DNA of 64,000 nt from CAVPFA01 sp963703655 (GTDB lineage Bacteria > Actinomycetota > Acidimicrobiia > Acidimicrobiales > Bog-793), in NCBI GenBank assembly GCA_963703655.1, contig CAVPFA010000003.1, positions 682,001-746,000 on the forward strand. The letters are read 5' to 3'. Both the position numbers and the translations under genes were made by a program. The notes under the pieces were generated by a model. The model did no database searches. It worked only from the letters and a program-made list of their open reading frames with translations, and had not been told where the DNA came from. This document shows positions 52,861 through 62,838 of the stretch, in pieces; within the stretch, counting starts at the first letter, position 1, and each line of letters opens with the position of its first letter.

Positions 52861-53076
52861 TGCCTACCTCGTCGCTCGGCCCAAGTGGGGTCATCGTGTT
52901 TGTCCCCGGGAGCCGACCTCACTGTAACGCCGCAAACAGCCGCAACAGAAGATTCGCCTGTACAGAACCCGGGTTGGCTTGGCAAGAAACGCCGGACCCG
53001 TACGCCCCGGCCCGGCGTCGGAAGGTGGCGTTCACGAGAGGATCCTCCGCGGCGCCAGAGCTGTTCGCTCGAGGCG

Positions 53077-54865
53077 TCATGTGGGACTGCTGATCAGTTC
53101 GAGACGCGGTGCGGCAGCAATCAGGGCGCGGGTGTACGAGTCCGTTGGATGGTCGAGCACGGCGCGAACCGGACCCTCCTCGCAGATCTCACCGCGATTG
53201 AGCACGAGAACACGGTCGGCAACGCTCGCAACGACCCCGAGGTCGTGTGTAATGAACAACATCGCTAACCCAAGCGTCGTGCGGAGGTCGCCGAGCAGGC
53301 CCAGGACAGCCCCCTGCACGGAGACGTCCAGGGAGGATGTGATCTCGTCGCAGATCAGCAGGTCCGGTGTGGCGACCAATGCGCGCGCGTATCGCGACGC
53401 GTTGGCGCTCTCCGCCCGACAGCTCGCCCGGAAATCTGTGGGCGAGGCGCCCGGATAGACGAACCTGGTCGAGAGCATCCAAGGCGGCTCTGGCCGCGTC
53501 CGGACGTGAGAGTCCTCTTAGAAGGATCGCGGCTCGAGCAATCGCGTCCGTCACTCGTTGGCGTGGATTGAGAGACTCGTAGGGGTTTTGAAATACGATC
53601 TGCAGTCTGCGTCGAGCATCTCGGTCACGCTCGCGCGCCGTCGCCTCGAGCGGTCGTCCGTGAAGCTGAATGGTCCCCTTTGCTGGCCGGTGTAGCCCCG
53701 CCAGGCAGCGCGCGATCGTGGTCTTGCCGCTGCCGGATTCGCCCACGAGTGCAACGCACTCGCCAGCGGCGACGGTGAACGAGACGTCCCTGGCTGCAAT
53801 CACCTCCTCGCCCTGGCCGCGATGGGTTGCCAATAGTCCAGCGACCGACAGGACGTTGGCGCCTCCAGCGCTTTCGCGCCTCGAGGTTGAACGGTCTCGC
53901 ACGAGCTCGGGCGTCTTCCGCCACTCGAAGCAGCGGACCACATGGTCGGGTACCGAGCGCTCTGCAATTGGCATTTTCGCCTCGCAGATCTCGACCCTCT
54001 GCGGGCACCGCGGGGCGAAGGGGCACCCTGTCGGCCATTCCCCTACGCCCAGGGCCGCGCCGGAAAGGCCTTTGAGGCGAAGGGCGCCGGACAAATCTGG
54101 CACAGATTCCATGAGCCCGACCGTGTACGGGTGGACCGGGTGCCTGAGGATCTGCTCGACCGGGCCCTGCTCGACGACACGCCCCGCGTACATCACCGCG
54201 ATGACGTCAGCCACGGTCGCGATCGCCGCGATGTCGTGCGTTACATAGACAATCGTCGAGCCCATCTCGTCTCGCAGCCGGAGGATCTCCGACAACAGCC
54301 TCGCCTGGGTCACGACGTCAAGCCCTGTGGTGGGTTCGTCCAGGACGATGAGTGGTGGGTCGCCAACGATTGCCATCGCTATCATGACCCGCTGTTGTTG
54401 ACCGCCGGACAATTGGTGTGGAAAGCGGCGGAGGATCTTGTCACCGGTCTCGAGCTGAGCGCGCTCCAACGCGCGTCGCACAAGAGCGTCGCGGTCTCTC
54501 CTCGGGCTATGGCGGATCCGGTCCTCGACCTGCCGTCCGACGCGACGACCGGGATTGAGGGATGCGGCCGGGTCCTGCGGCACATAAGACACGAGCCTCC
54601 CCCGCAAAGCTCGCATCTCTTTCTCGCGTCGACGCTGCAGCTCGACGCCGCGAATTGATACTTCCCCGGAGGAGATTTTCGCGCCGGGCCGAACGAAACC
54701 GAGCAGCGCCAGCGCAAGTGTCGACTTGCCGCTGCCCGACTCTCCCACGACCCCGAGGATCCGGCTGGTGGCGAGGCGCAACGAGACGTCCTCGACTATG
54801 GGTACCCCTGAAGTGAGGCTCACGGTGAGGTCGTCGACCGCAAGCAGCGGCTGCGGCGTGCTCAT
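53077..54865 (-). CDS. Oligopeptide-type ABC transporter ATPase, two ATPase domains fused, frame interrupted once
   Basis: A single protein of 595 residues after correction that joins the usual DppD and DppF ATPases. Domain 1 has Walker A GVVGESGSGKSTLAL, signature LSGGQQQRVMIAM and Walker B LIVLDEPTTGLDV; domain 2 has GESGSGKTTIA, LSGGERQRVAI and LLICDEITSSLDV. Between them is the Cys-containing oligopeptide-transporter C-terminal motif (TGCPFAPRCPQRVEIC). One extra base in the GCGCGCGCG run near 53381-53389 breaks domain 2 just after its signature. Energises the DppBC permeases whose genes are coupled upstream. Confidence 0.88.
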
Positions 54866-55758
54866 CGGCCCGACCCCTCGGCTTCGAGCGCCTCGATCGA
54901 GGCTCCTAGGCTCCGGGCGATCCCGTCTGAGACGAGATTCACCCCAATCGTGAGCGCGGCGATGAGCACCGCCGGCGCGACGACGATCCACGGCTGTAGG
55001 TAGAGACCGATGCGATTCTCGGCGATCATCAGGCCCCAATCGGCCGCTGGCGGCTGCAGGCCGAGCCCGAGGAAATTTAGCGAGGCGATGAGCAGGATGG
55101 AGCCGGTGAACCGAAGACCCGCGTCGGCCAGGATCACACCGAGGATGTTGGGCAGGATCTCGATACGGAGAATGGACCTAGTTCTCTCGCCCCGGGCGAC
55201 CGCCGCTTCTACATAGCTGCGACTGCACACGTTGAGAACGGCAGCCCGGATTATCCTCGCCAGACCCGGGGCAGAGATGACGCCTGTGGCGACGACCATA
55301 GCCGCGAGGTTGCTCTTCGAACCCGTGGCCACGAGGAGCAGAAATAGGAGCGGTGGGAAGACGAGAAGGACGTCGACGCTTCGCATCACGACGGGATCTA
55401 CCCACGAGCGGCTGTACCCGGCAACCAGACCGGCCGGCAGGCCGATCGCGTAGGCAACGAGCGTGGCAAGCAGGGATAGCCCGATCAGGCTTCGGCCTCC
55501 GTAAAGCAGCCGGCTGAGCCCATCTCTTCCCAAGAAATCGGTACCGAGTGGATAGCTCGCGGCCGGTCTTGCAAACGGCGGTCCCACGATCGCCGTGGGT
55601 GAGTGAGGCGCGAGGAGCGGACCGAAGACGGCTAGAAGGACAATGATCACAGTGATCCCGAGACCGACCTGAGCACTCCGAAACCTCAGGAATCGAAGGC
55701 GCCCGCTTGTCTCGACGCCGAGGGCGCGACCGCCGTCTGCCGGAGCCAACGCGGTCAC
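54862..55758 (-). CDS. DppC-type ABC transporter permease
   Basis: A 298-residue inner-membrane permease with five or six helices and the EAA-like loop SYVEAAVARGERTRSILRIEILPNILGVIL. The N-terminal PLGTDFLGRDGLSRLLYGGRSLIGLSL is the DppC signature. GTG at 55758 overlaps the dppB stop (GTGA) and its stop overlaps the ATPase ATG (ATGA), so all are translated together. A longer frame upstream of 55758 is a shadow of dppB. Confidence 0.9.
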   Translation of the reverse strand: MTALAPADGGRALGVETSGRLRFLRFRSAQVGLGITVIIVLLAVFGPLLAPHSPTAIVGPPFARPAASYPLGTDFLGRDGLSRLLYGGRSLIGLSLLATLVAYAIGLPAGLVAGYSRSWVDPVVMRSVDVLLVFPPLLFLLLVATGSKSNLAAMVVATGVISAPGLARIIRAAVLNVCSRSYVEAAVARGERTRSILRIEILPNILGVILADAGLRFTGSILLIASLNFLGLGLQPPAADWGLMIAENRIGLYLQPWIVVAPAVLIAALTIGVNLVSDGIARSLGASIEALEAEGSGR

Positions 55759-56777
55759 TGTGCCGACCGAAGCTTCGGGACGAGGTAGGTGACGATCAGG
55801 TCCGAGAAGATGTTGAGTGCCACGTAGACCGCCGCGAGCAGGAGGGTGACGCTCTGCACGGTCGGGATGTCGCGCACGTTCACGGCGTTCACCAGAGCCT
55901 GGCCGAGCCCCGGGTAGCCGAACAGCGTCTCGGTGACGACGATGCCTCCTACGAGCCATTGCATGTTGAGCGCGATGACCTGGACCGTCGGGGCGAGCGC
56001 GTTGCGCAAGCCGTAAAAGACCAGCACCCGCCACTCGGATACGCCGCCGAGACGAGCCGCCATGACGTACTCGGACCGCAACGCGTCAATCATGCTGGCG
56101 CGTGTCATGCGCACGACTTGGGCGAGTGTCGCCGAAAGGAGGGTCATAACCGGCAGGATGAGGATCTTCGGGTCGCTGAAGGGACCTTGCCCGGGCTGGA
56201 TGAGCGACACCGCGGGTAGCCATCCGAGCCAGGTCGCAAACACTGCGATCAACAGGGATCCGCTCACGAACTCGGGGAGCGAGATCGCCCCGATTGTGCC
56301 TAGCGACACCACATGGTCGACAACGCGTCCAGCTCTGGTCGCGAGGAACGTGCCTAGCAGGAGCGAAAGCGGGACGAGCAACACGACGGTTGTGCCCGCC
56401 AGCACTGCGCTGTTGCCCAGCGGGCCGCTGATGAGGGCGGAAACGGTCTCTTTGGTATTGCTGTCAGCCACCCCGGTCATCGAAAGTCCGAGGTCCCCGT
56501 GGACGAAGTGGCTCAACCAATGCCAGTACTGAACGAACACCGAACCCTCGAGGCCGAGCTCGCGCCTTAGGACGGCAACCGCCTGAGGGCTCGCGCTGCG
56601 TCCGAGAAACACCCGAGCTGCGTCACCGGGCAAAACCGCTGTGCCAAGGAAGATCAGCACCGACACGAGCAGCAACGTGAAGAGCGCGAACGCGACCCGC
56701 CTCACAAGGAACCTGACGACGGGATGCTCTGCCGACAGGTGGCTGCGGATTGGGACCCCTGGCGCTGGCGAGACCAT
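55755..56777 (-). CDS. DppB-type ABC transporter permease
   Basis: A 340-residue permease with the DppB N-terminus (RRVAFALFTLLLVSVLIFLGTAVLPGDAARVFLG) and the loop SEYVMAARLGGVSEWRVLVFYGLRNALAPTVQVIALN. Pairs with DppC to form the channel for a peptide- or nickel-like substrate. Encoded 28 bases downstream of the solute-binding protein. Confidence 0.9.
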   Translation of the reverse strand: MVSPAPGVPIRSHLSAEHPVVRFLVRRVAFALFTLLLVSVLIFLGTAVLPGDAARVFLGRSASPQAVAVLRRELGLEGSVFVQYWHWLSHFVHGDLGLSMTGVADSNTKETVSALISGPLGNSAVLAGTTVVLLVPLSLLLGTFLATRAGRVVDHVVSLGTIGAISLPEFVSGSLLIAVFATWLGWLPAVSLIQPGQGPFSDPKILILPVMTLLSATLAQVVRMTRASMIDALRSEYVMAARLGGVSEWRVLVFYGLRNALAPTVQVIALNMQWLVGGIVVTETLFGYPGLGQALVNAVNVRDIPTVQSVTLLLAAVYVALNIFSDLIVTYLVPKLRSAQ

Positions 56778-56805
56778 GGTCGCTAGCGTCTGGTCGAACG
56801 AGCCA

Positions 56806-58469
56806 CTACTCGAGCCACCAGTCTCTCAGGGTACATCCGCTGAAGAAATAGTATGCACCAGGGTAGGCACCCCGGACCCGCTTGCTGAGTCCGTCGACCC
56901 ACGGGCTTGTCCCCCAGATGATCTGGCCGTCGTTCGCCCAGCTGTACTGCTGAAGCTCGTTCCATATCTCTTTCGCCTTGGCTGGGTTCACCGCGGCCAG
57001 CGCCTCTTGATCAGGCGGTAGTTCGTGGAGTCGTGCCACTGCGAATCGTTGTAGGGAGCATTCTTCGCCAGCGAGGTCGTATAAAAGTTGGCGAGCTGGA
57101 CGCATTGCCAGTTGTCCTGTCCGAACGGGTAGTTGGGGTATCCGGTGGAGAAATACGTGGCGGGAGGCAGATTCCGAACATTCACCTTGACGCCGGCCTG
57201 AGATGCCTGTTGTGCAAACAGGGTCGCCGACTCGAGCATGCCCGAGACGACACGAGACGAGGAGAGCGTGACTGTGAGGTTCTCGTATCCCGCCTTCTTC
57301 AACAGAGACTTAGCCTTCTCGATGTCCTGTGTTCGTTGGGGAAGGCTACTGTCGTAGAAGGGCAGCCCGAGACCGTAGATGTCATTGCCGATCTCACCAA
57401 GACCTGACTGCACCTGCGAGATCATTTGCTTGCGGTTCACGATGAGCTTGAACGCCGTCCGGACGCGCACGTCTCTGAACGGTTTGCTCACGAAACCCAT
57501 CGTGATCGGAATGATCCCGGGGGTGTTCGCGATGAGAGGGTTGATGGGCGCGTTGCTTCCCTGAGCCTTGAACGCGGCCGCCTCCGCGTAACCGATCGAG
57601 TCCACCGCGTCGACGGTGCCGCCCAACAGGGCGTTGAGCCGCGCGGAGTTGTCGGGTATCGAGAGCATCTCGAGCTCGTCGACATACGGCGTCCCCGAGA
57701 TGAAGTAGTTGGGGTTGCGCTTGAACAGGCTGCTTTGGCCTGGCGTCCAGCTCACAAACTTGAAGGGCCCGGTTCCGTTCGGCTTGGCAAAGCTGGTTGT
57801 CCCCTCGGGGATCACGGCCATCACGGCGTTGCAGATAATTCCAATGAGCTGGGCGTTCGGGAACGTAGTCGGGACACGGACAGTCAGTTTGTCCAGTTTC
57901 TTCATGGACTTCAGGTCCATGTACGAGAGAACTGCCGCGTTGACAGATGCCGACTTCGGGTTTGCGATCCACCTGAGCGAGTACATCAGGTCGTCGGCAG
58001 TGAGCGGCTTCCCGTTATGGAACTCGACGCCCGACCGGAGCCGGATCGTCCATTCAGTCGCTGAAGCGTTCGGCTCCATCACCTCCGCAAGGTGGAGCTG
58101 CGGCTCGCCTTTCGGACCCGGGTACACGAGCCAGTCGTACAGTTGCATCATCCTTGTGATGTCGATGTCCGAGCCGGCAGCCTCATTCGGATTCAAAGTC
58201 TCCGTGGAGCCGCCACCGACCATCGCCACCCGGAGACGACCACCAGGCTTTGGCTTGGTTGCGGAAGTCCTGGTCGTTTCACGACTCGTCGTAGTGACTT
58301 TACGGCCGGGAGCGCGAAGCGTGACGCTCGCGGCCAGGCCTGCGCCGGCAGCGATGAACTTCCTCCGGCTCATCCCTCGACCGGGCCGAGCGTCCTCGCT
58401 TGGTGCCTCTTTGCTCCGCCCAGCGGCGTGTCGATCAAGGTCTGCCGAGCTTCGATCCGCGTCTTGCAT
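56806..58469 (-). CDS. Family 5 extracellular solute-binding protein, Tat-exported, frame interrupted once
   Basis: About 554 residues after correction. A twin-arginine signal (SRRKFIAAGAGLAAS) at residues 33-47 replaces the usual lipoprotein signal. The SBP_bac_5 fold shows LNPNEAAGSDIDITRMMQLYDWL, TEWTIRLRSGVEFHNGKPLTADDL and the domain with NPNYFISGTPYVDEL. One base is missing near 57003-57008, after YRLIK; the rest, NPAKAKEIWNELQQYSWANDG to WWLE, lies in the next frame. The ATG at 58469 follows GGGGGG. Binds the substrate of this uptake system, which is unknown. Confidence 0.87.
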
Positions 58470-58503
58470 CGTTCGTCCCCCCATTCTGTTCGGTGAAAGC
58501 AAT

Positions 58504-59340
58504 TTAGATACGGCCTGTGCGAACGCCACCAATACCAGGGCTTTCCCGTCCTGGAACCATGAACGCCGACGGTTCCCCTTCGGCGAGTCGAGCAAGTGCA
58601 ATCTGGGCGCGTCGGACCTTTTCACGGATCGTGTTCTCTGCTACCGGCTCGAGATGCACGCCATAGGGGTAAAGGGTCGGCGCGTTACGCAACCCAAATT
58701 TGAGCGAAACCGGCGCTAGCTCGCGTACGATCCGCGCCACCTCTCGGTACCGCATGCCGCCACCAAGGCCGTCCGGGCTCTCCACGTACACGTCGAGCGA
58801 CACGTCTGGCCCGATAGCCGCCCGCATCGCGGCGAGGTCCTCGATCGTCGACGAGCTCGCAGTGTTGATGCTCGTCGCGCCGAGTCGGGCATAGAGGGCC
58901 GCGGTCGCGGCGTTGCGAGGGGCAATGGCGGCAGCCGACTTCAGCTTCAGGGCGGCTAGCCTTCCGTCGAGGACCAGTTGGCCCGCGAGCGCGAGCAGTC
59001 CCAGATCCGCCACTAGCACTCCGTCCACCCCTGCCGCGGCACAGCGGTGGAGCTCCGCGACCGCGTCGGCAAAGGCGACCTCGCCTCGAAGTTGGTCCTC
59101 TCCGTGGGCATCGGTGAGTTGCTCGAAGCTGTTTCGAGACGAGGTGAAGGTGAAGATCTCTATCCCGTTCGCATGGCACAACTCGACCATCGTCTGGAGC
59201 TCGCCCTCAGTCAGAAGGAACGACCCGCCCCCCTGCGAAATGCGCCCGACCGGAACACTGCGGCTCGCCGCCTCATCGAGGAGGGCTCGCAGGAGACTTG
59301 GGTGTTCCACGGAGGCGATCTCCACCACGAACGAATCCAT
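58504..59340 (-). CDS. U32-peptidase-like TIM-barrel protein
   Basis: A 278-residue protein that matches the barrel part of the U32 family: NGIEIFTFTSSRNSF, AGVDGVLVADLGLLAL, and ATSINTASSSTIEDLAAMRAAIG. Many U32 proteins are not peptidases but tRNA or quinone hydroxylases with an iron-sulfur cluster; the four-cysteine cluster is absent here. Catalytic residues are not certain. First gene of the ABC transporter operon. The second ATG (59340) is chosen; the first (59367) is also possible. Confidence 0.55.
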   Translation of the reverse strand: MDSFVVEIASVEHPSLLRALLDEAASRSVPVGRISQGGGSFLLTEGELQTMVELCHANGIEIFTFTSSRNSFEQLTDAHGEDQLRGEVAFADAVAELHRCAAAGVDGVLVADLGLLALAGQLVLDGRLAALKLKSAAAIAPRNAATAALYARLGATSINTASSSTIEDLAAMRAAIGPDVSLDVYVESPDGLGGGMRYREVARIVRELAPVSLKFGLRNAPTLYPYGVHLEPVAENTIREKVRRAQIALARLAEGEPSAFMVPGRESPGIGGVRTGRI

Positions 59341-59442
59341 CGTGCGACCGCCGCCATCAAGGCTCATCGCGAGCCGCCCGCCGAACCATTGACAGGCTCA
59401 CCTCTTCGCTCTCGCGAGGCGGCGAGCAAGGTCATTGATTCC

Positions 59443-59457
59443 GTTCGTACAGCGGAC
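59443..59457. promoter_or_regulatory. IclR-type operator site 1
   Basis: GTTCG-TACAG-CGGAC: left arm exact, right arm one mismatch to CGAAC, spacer of five. It lies in the 434-bp region between the U32-like operon and the creatininase-family gene, 103 bases upstream of the U32-like start. Confidence 0.45.
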
Positions 59458-59584
59458 ATATTCACCGTCTAGAAACCATAGTTACAGGAGGCTGGGCGGT
59501 CAAGATCTGACTCGGGTAGCAAAGTGCCGAGCTAACGCCACCGAGTGACTTGGCTTTGGCAGGGATTCGGTGCTGTAAATCCGC

Positions 59585-59599
59585 GTTTACTAGACGAAC
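59585..59599. promoter_or_regulatory. IclR-type operator site 2
   Basis: GTTTA-CTAGA-CGAAC: right arm exact, left arm two mismatches, spacer of five. Same divergent region as site 1, 142 bases away. The rest of this region, 59341-59774, holds no gene that I can support. Confidence 0.4.
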
Positions 59600-59774
59600 A
59601 TCAGTAGCGATCTGAGCGACCCTGCGCCTCCGTTCGGCTACCGTGATCGAGGTCGTGCCGCCCCGCTCGGTCGTTCTGAGGCTCGTGGTCCGCCTTCTCG
59701 GGCACTTCGCTGTCTCGCACAGGGTCGTCAATGGCCCGGAGCGACAAACACCGCGGTTTACACGAGGAGGCCTC

Positions 59775-60602
59775 ATGGACGATCGCACCAATAACGACTT
59801 TCCGGTGGTCAGCGCACCGCGGATCGCTCAGCTGACAGGGCTCGCCTGGGAGCAAGCATCGGGCGTCGTCACCCTTGTGCCGATCGGCAGCACCGAGCAG
59901 CACGGCCCGCACCTTCCCATGGGGACCGATGCGTTCATCGCCGAGACGGTTTGCGCGATGGCGTCGGGCAAGGCAGGTGGTGCCACATTCGTTGCACCTG
60001 TGATCTGCTACGGGGTGTCCGAGCACCATCGAGACCTTCCCGGCGGCGCCCTCTCGTTGACGGCACCGTCATTGGCCATGGTGCTCGTCGAGATACTTGA
60101 CGGACTCCTCGGACGGTCGCGAGACCGAGGCGTGATCCTCGTGAACGGACACGGGGGCAACCGACACGCAATCGGCGTAGCAATCGACGAGGCCGGACGC
60201 CGATGGGGAGAACGGGCGATCGCGGGCTGCGCGTGGTGGGAGCTGGCGGCCCCTATCGAAAGCGCGCCGGAAGACCGGCTGCGTCCGGGACACGCCGGTC
60301 GGGTTGAGACGGCAGTCATGGAACACCTCGCGCCCGACCATATCGACTGGTCCGCCCTACCTTCGGCTTCTGCTTACGTAAGCGGACCATCTGATCGATC
60401 GAGGCAGCCAGGCCAATCTCCGCCCACAACCGTGGACCGATGGACGGATTTCTCTCTCCACTACCCGGACGGTTCGAGTGATCTGGCCGCCCGCGGCAAC
60501 GCGGGATTGGGCGAAGAGCTGGTCACCAACGCTGTTGTTCGTCTTGTCGAGCTCGTCCACTGGCTAAGAGCCTCCTATCAGCTCCTGGAACCCACCGTTT
60601 GA
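59775..60602 (+). CDS. Creatininase-family amidohydrolase
   Basis: A 275-residue metal-dependent hydrolase. The family core is intact: VPIGSTEQHGPHLPMGTDAFIAE with metal ligands Glu, His and Asp, YGVSEHHRDLPGGALSL, ILVNGHGGNRHAI and PGHAGRVETAVM. Creatininase opens a cyclic amide; relatives cleave other small amides and also act in cofactor synthesis. GAGGAGG lies just before the ATG at 59775. Divergent from the transporter operon and probably controlled together with it. Confidence 0.88.
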   Translation: MDDRTNNDFPVVSAPRIAQLTGLAWEQASGVVTLVPIGSTEQHGPHLPMGTDAFIAETVCAMASGKAGGATFVAPVICYGVSEHHRDLPGGALSLTAPSLAMVLVEILDGLLGRSRDRGVILVNGHGGNRHAIGVAIDEAGRRWGERAIAGCAWWELAAPIESAPEDRLRPGHAGRVETAVMEHLAPDHIDWSALPSASAYVSGPSDRSRQPGQSPPTTVDRWTDFSLHYPDGSSDLAARGNAGLGEELVTNAVVRLVELVHWLRASYQLLEPTV

Positions 60603-60655
60603 TCTGAAGCCTGTAGCTCGCCCGAGCCCACGAGGGCGGCCCGGCATGTCGGCCC

Positions 60656-61465
60656 TCAGGCGATACCGGGGTACTGCCCACCGTCGGCGACCAGGCAATG
60701 CCCGGTCACAAAGCTCGCGCGGTCAGACAGGAGAAAGCAGATGGCCTCGGCTATCTCGCTTGACCTGCCGAGGCGACCGAGAGGAATTGTCCGCCGGATC
60801 CCTTCGATGAGGTCTGCGCCCAGTGTCGCCCATATCGGAGTCGTAGGGTCGTAGAACGTTCCGGGCGCGACCGAATTGACGCGAACACCATCCTTAGCGA
60901 GGTCAAGCGCGTAGATCTTGGCAGCGGCGATGAGCGCGGCCTTCATCGAGCCGTAGCCGGCATCCACCGCCCCGCCCGTCCCGGTCTTGCCAGATACAGA
61001 GCTGACGAAGACGATCGAGCCGACGCCTCGGGCCTTCATGCTCGGAAGGAGAAGGTCCGTCGTACGGACCGCGCCGAGCAGGTCGACGCTGAAGTGCGCG
61101 TCCCACTGTGTTTCGGTCGGAACGCCCAGGTAAATATCTTGGTTCGTCGCGTTCGCAACGAAAAGGTCGACTCGCCCGATCTCGGCGAGCGCTCGCTCGA
61201 CGAGGAATTCGCGGCCGGACTGTGTCCCAACGTCCGCCGGCACGATCACGACAGTGCTTCCGCTGGCGCGAGCCTCATCGCCAACGGTCTCCAAAGGGCC
61301 GACGTGCCGCGAAGTGATCACCAGGTCTGCCCCTCGACGAGCGAGGAGCAGGGCGACCGCCCTACCGAGCCCTCTCGAGGCTCCGGTGACAAGCGCAACT
61401 CTCCCGGCAAACTCGCCGCCTTGGTCATCGTGCTCGCCCGTTGACATGGATCCAATGTCTTCCAC
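60656..61465 (-). CDS. Short-chain dehydrogenase/reductase
   Basis: A 269-residue SDR with the NAD(P) loop VTGASRGLG, the NAT-type segment VANATNQDIY in place of NNAG, Ser in VFVSSVSGKTG and the catalytic YGSMKA. Arg/His after the loop (TSRHVG) suggests NADP preference. The GTG at 61465 has GAGGGGG upstream. Second gene of the short operon with the TIM-barrel-like gene. It would oxidise or reduce an alcohol or ketone in the pathway; the substrate is unknown. Confidence 0.9.
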   Translation of the reverse strand: MEDIGSMSTGEHDDQGGEFAGRVALVTGASRGLGRAVALLLARRGADLVITSRHVGPLETVGDEARASGSTVVIVPADVGTQSGREFLVERALAEIGRVDLFVANATNQDIYLGVPTETQWDAHFSVDLLGAVRTTDLLLPSMKARGVGSIVFVSSVSGKTGTGGAVDAGYGSMKAALIAAAKIYALDLAKDGVRVNSVAPGTFYDPTTPIWATLGADLIEGIRRTIPLGRLGRSSEIAEAICFLLSDRASFVTGHCLVADGGQYPGIA

Positions 61466-61481
61466 CCGTTCCCCCTCGTGT

Positions 61482-62636
61482 CTATCGTCGGTCTTGAGCA
61501 GGCGGTGTTGCTATCTCGATCGCAGTGCGCACCGCCGCTAGACCTTTGTCCGGCATTAGAGACATGTTGTAGAACGAAAGCCCCGTGGCTCCGCTTTCGA
61601 ATGCTGCTGCGGCGTCGGCTCCGAGTGATCGGCCGCTGAATCGCGGTGACCAGCTGAGTCCCACCGACACGATCGCCGGATCTCGAATCGCGAGATGCGC
61701 CTGCAGCTCGCCCCGAAACTGCGCCCCTGTGAGCCCGTCAAGCCCGATGAGGACATAGTCGGCCTCGGCGGCAGCAAGTGGGCCCATTCCTTGTAGACGA
61801 ACATCCAGCGCGGACCCGAAACCACAGAGCCGTAACCTGGTTCGGGCTGGTGTGACCGACCTAAGGCCCGCGACGAGCTCGGCGATCACAGCGTCCCGGG
61901 CCGAGGCGACGGCGCTGACAACTTCCTCGTCCCAAGTGAGCCCTGCGGGTCCAAGCGGCGACCCGGCCGCGGCCCGTAGCATGTCGGCCGCCACCCGGTC
62001 GTCGATCCCGGCGGTAGTGAACATCCTCGTGCATGCCGAGCAGACGCACTGGGCTCCATACCGCTTGGTGGACTGAGAGAGGGGCTCGAGTGATACTGAC
62101 GCCAAGTACCCGTTCCACCTCGGATAAAGCGCTGCTTCGAGATCAATGACATCGGGGGCGAACTGCTCGGCCACGTCCGCCGTCAGGGCGGCGGCGTAAT
62201 GGCGGACCGCCTCGTTGGAAGGGCAGAGCGCGTGAAGGGTAGGAGTCCCGTCAACGGTTGCGGCCGCGTATTCTTGGTGGCTCTCCACCAACCACTCTTG
62301 GTCGAGGACCACGATCCAAGCACGGAAGGCAAGTCCCTCGGCTCCGCATGCCTCTCGCAGAGCAAGTATGTCTCGACCACCAACCGCCCGAGCGCTGACG
62401 GACGGTACGAGGGCGCCGTAGCGGGAAGGGCTCGGGTCGAACTGCAACCCGCCCGCGAGGCCGGGCCGCACTGCTCGATAGCGAGGGAAAACCCGCACGC
62501 ATCGGTGGTAGGTCAACGCGACGCTGAGTGCGTTGACCCCCAAATCGGCCACGGCTCGAGCCAGCTTCCGCGCTCCGGCGAGGGGAATCTCCTCCGGGTA
62601 GAGCCAGACCTGGATATCCCTACCAGTGCCCGTCAT
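61482..62636 (-). CDS. Uncharacterised TIM-barrel-like protein
   Basis: A 384-residue protein that I cannot place. It starts WLYPEEIPLAGARKLARAVADLGVNALSVALTYH, with alternating strands and helices typical of a TIM barrel, and has acidic residues at strand ends (VIDLEAALYP, WIVVLDQEW), as in glycoside hydrolases. A CVCSACTRMF stretch near residue 200 could bind a metal. The ATG at 62636 is preceded by a G-rich run. It is the first gene of an operon with the SDR; an IclR-type operator lies 26 bases upstream. Confidence 0.6.
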   Translation of the reverse strand: MTGTGRDIQVWLYPEEIPLAGARKLARAVADLGVNALSVALTYHRCVRVFPRYRAVRPGLAGGLQFDPSPSRYGALVPSVSARAVGGRDILALREACGAEGLAFRAWIVVLDQEWLVESHQEYAAATVDGTPTLHALCPSNEAVRHYAAALTADVAEQFAPDVIDLEAALYPRWNGYLASVSLEPLSQSTKRYGAQCVCSACTRMFTTAGIDDRVAADMLRAAAGSPLGPAGLTWDEEVVSAVASARDAVIAELVAGLRSVTPARTRLRLCGFGSALDVRLQGMGPLAAAEADYVLIGLDGLTGAQFRGELQAHLAIRDPAIVSVGLSWSPRFSGRSLGADAAAAFESGATGLSFYNMSLMPDKGLAAVRTAIEIATPPAQDRR

Positions 62637-62661
62637 CGTTCCCGTACCCCCGCCGAAATTG

Positions 62662-62680
62662 TTGTTCGATTGACGAACAA
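62662..62680. promoter_or_regulatory. IclR-type operator site 3
   Basis: TTGTTCG-ATTGA-CGAACAA is a perfect inverted repeat with a five-base spacer. It has the arm and spacer pattern known from PcaR/PcaU-type IclR operators (GTTCG-N5-CGNAC). It lies between the TIM-barrel-like gene and the amidohydrolase. Confidence 0.65.
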
Positions 62681-62838
62681 AGTTCTCGCATAGGTTAGGA
62701 GTTTCCCGACGTCTTGTCATGCCCGACCTTGAGGAGGACTAGGGACCGACTGCCCCTACAGCGGCTGACCACAACGGGAGTGGTCCAGGATTTTTGACGA
62801 CGCTCTGGTGGACTAACTACCGTATTTTCCGGTCATAC

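Noticed and set aside
59462..59791. 109-codon minus-strand open frame in the divergent region
   Set aside because: It overlaps the operator-like sites, has no ribosome binding site and no recognisable pattern.
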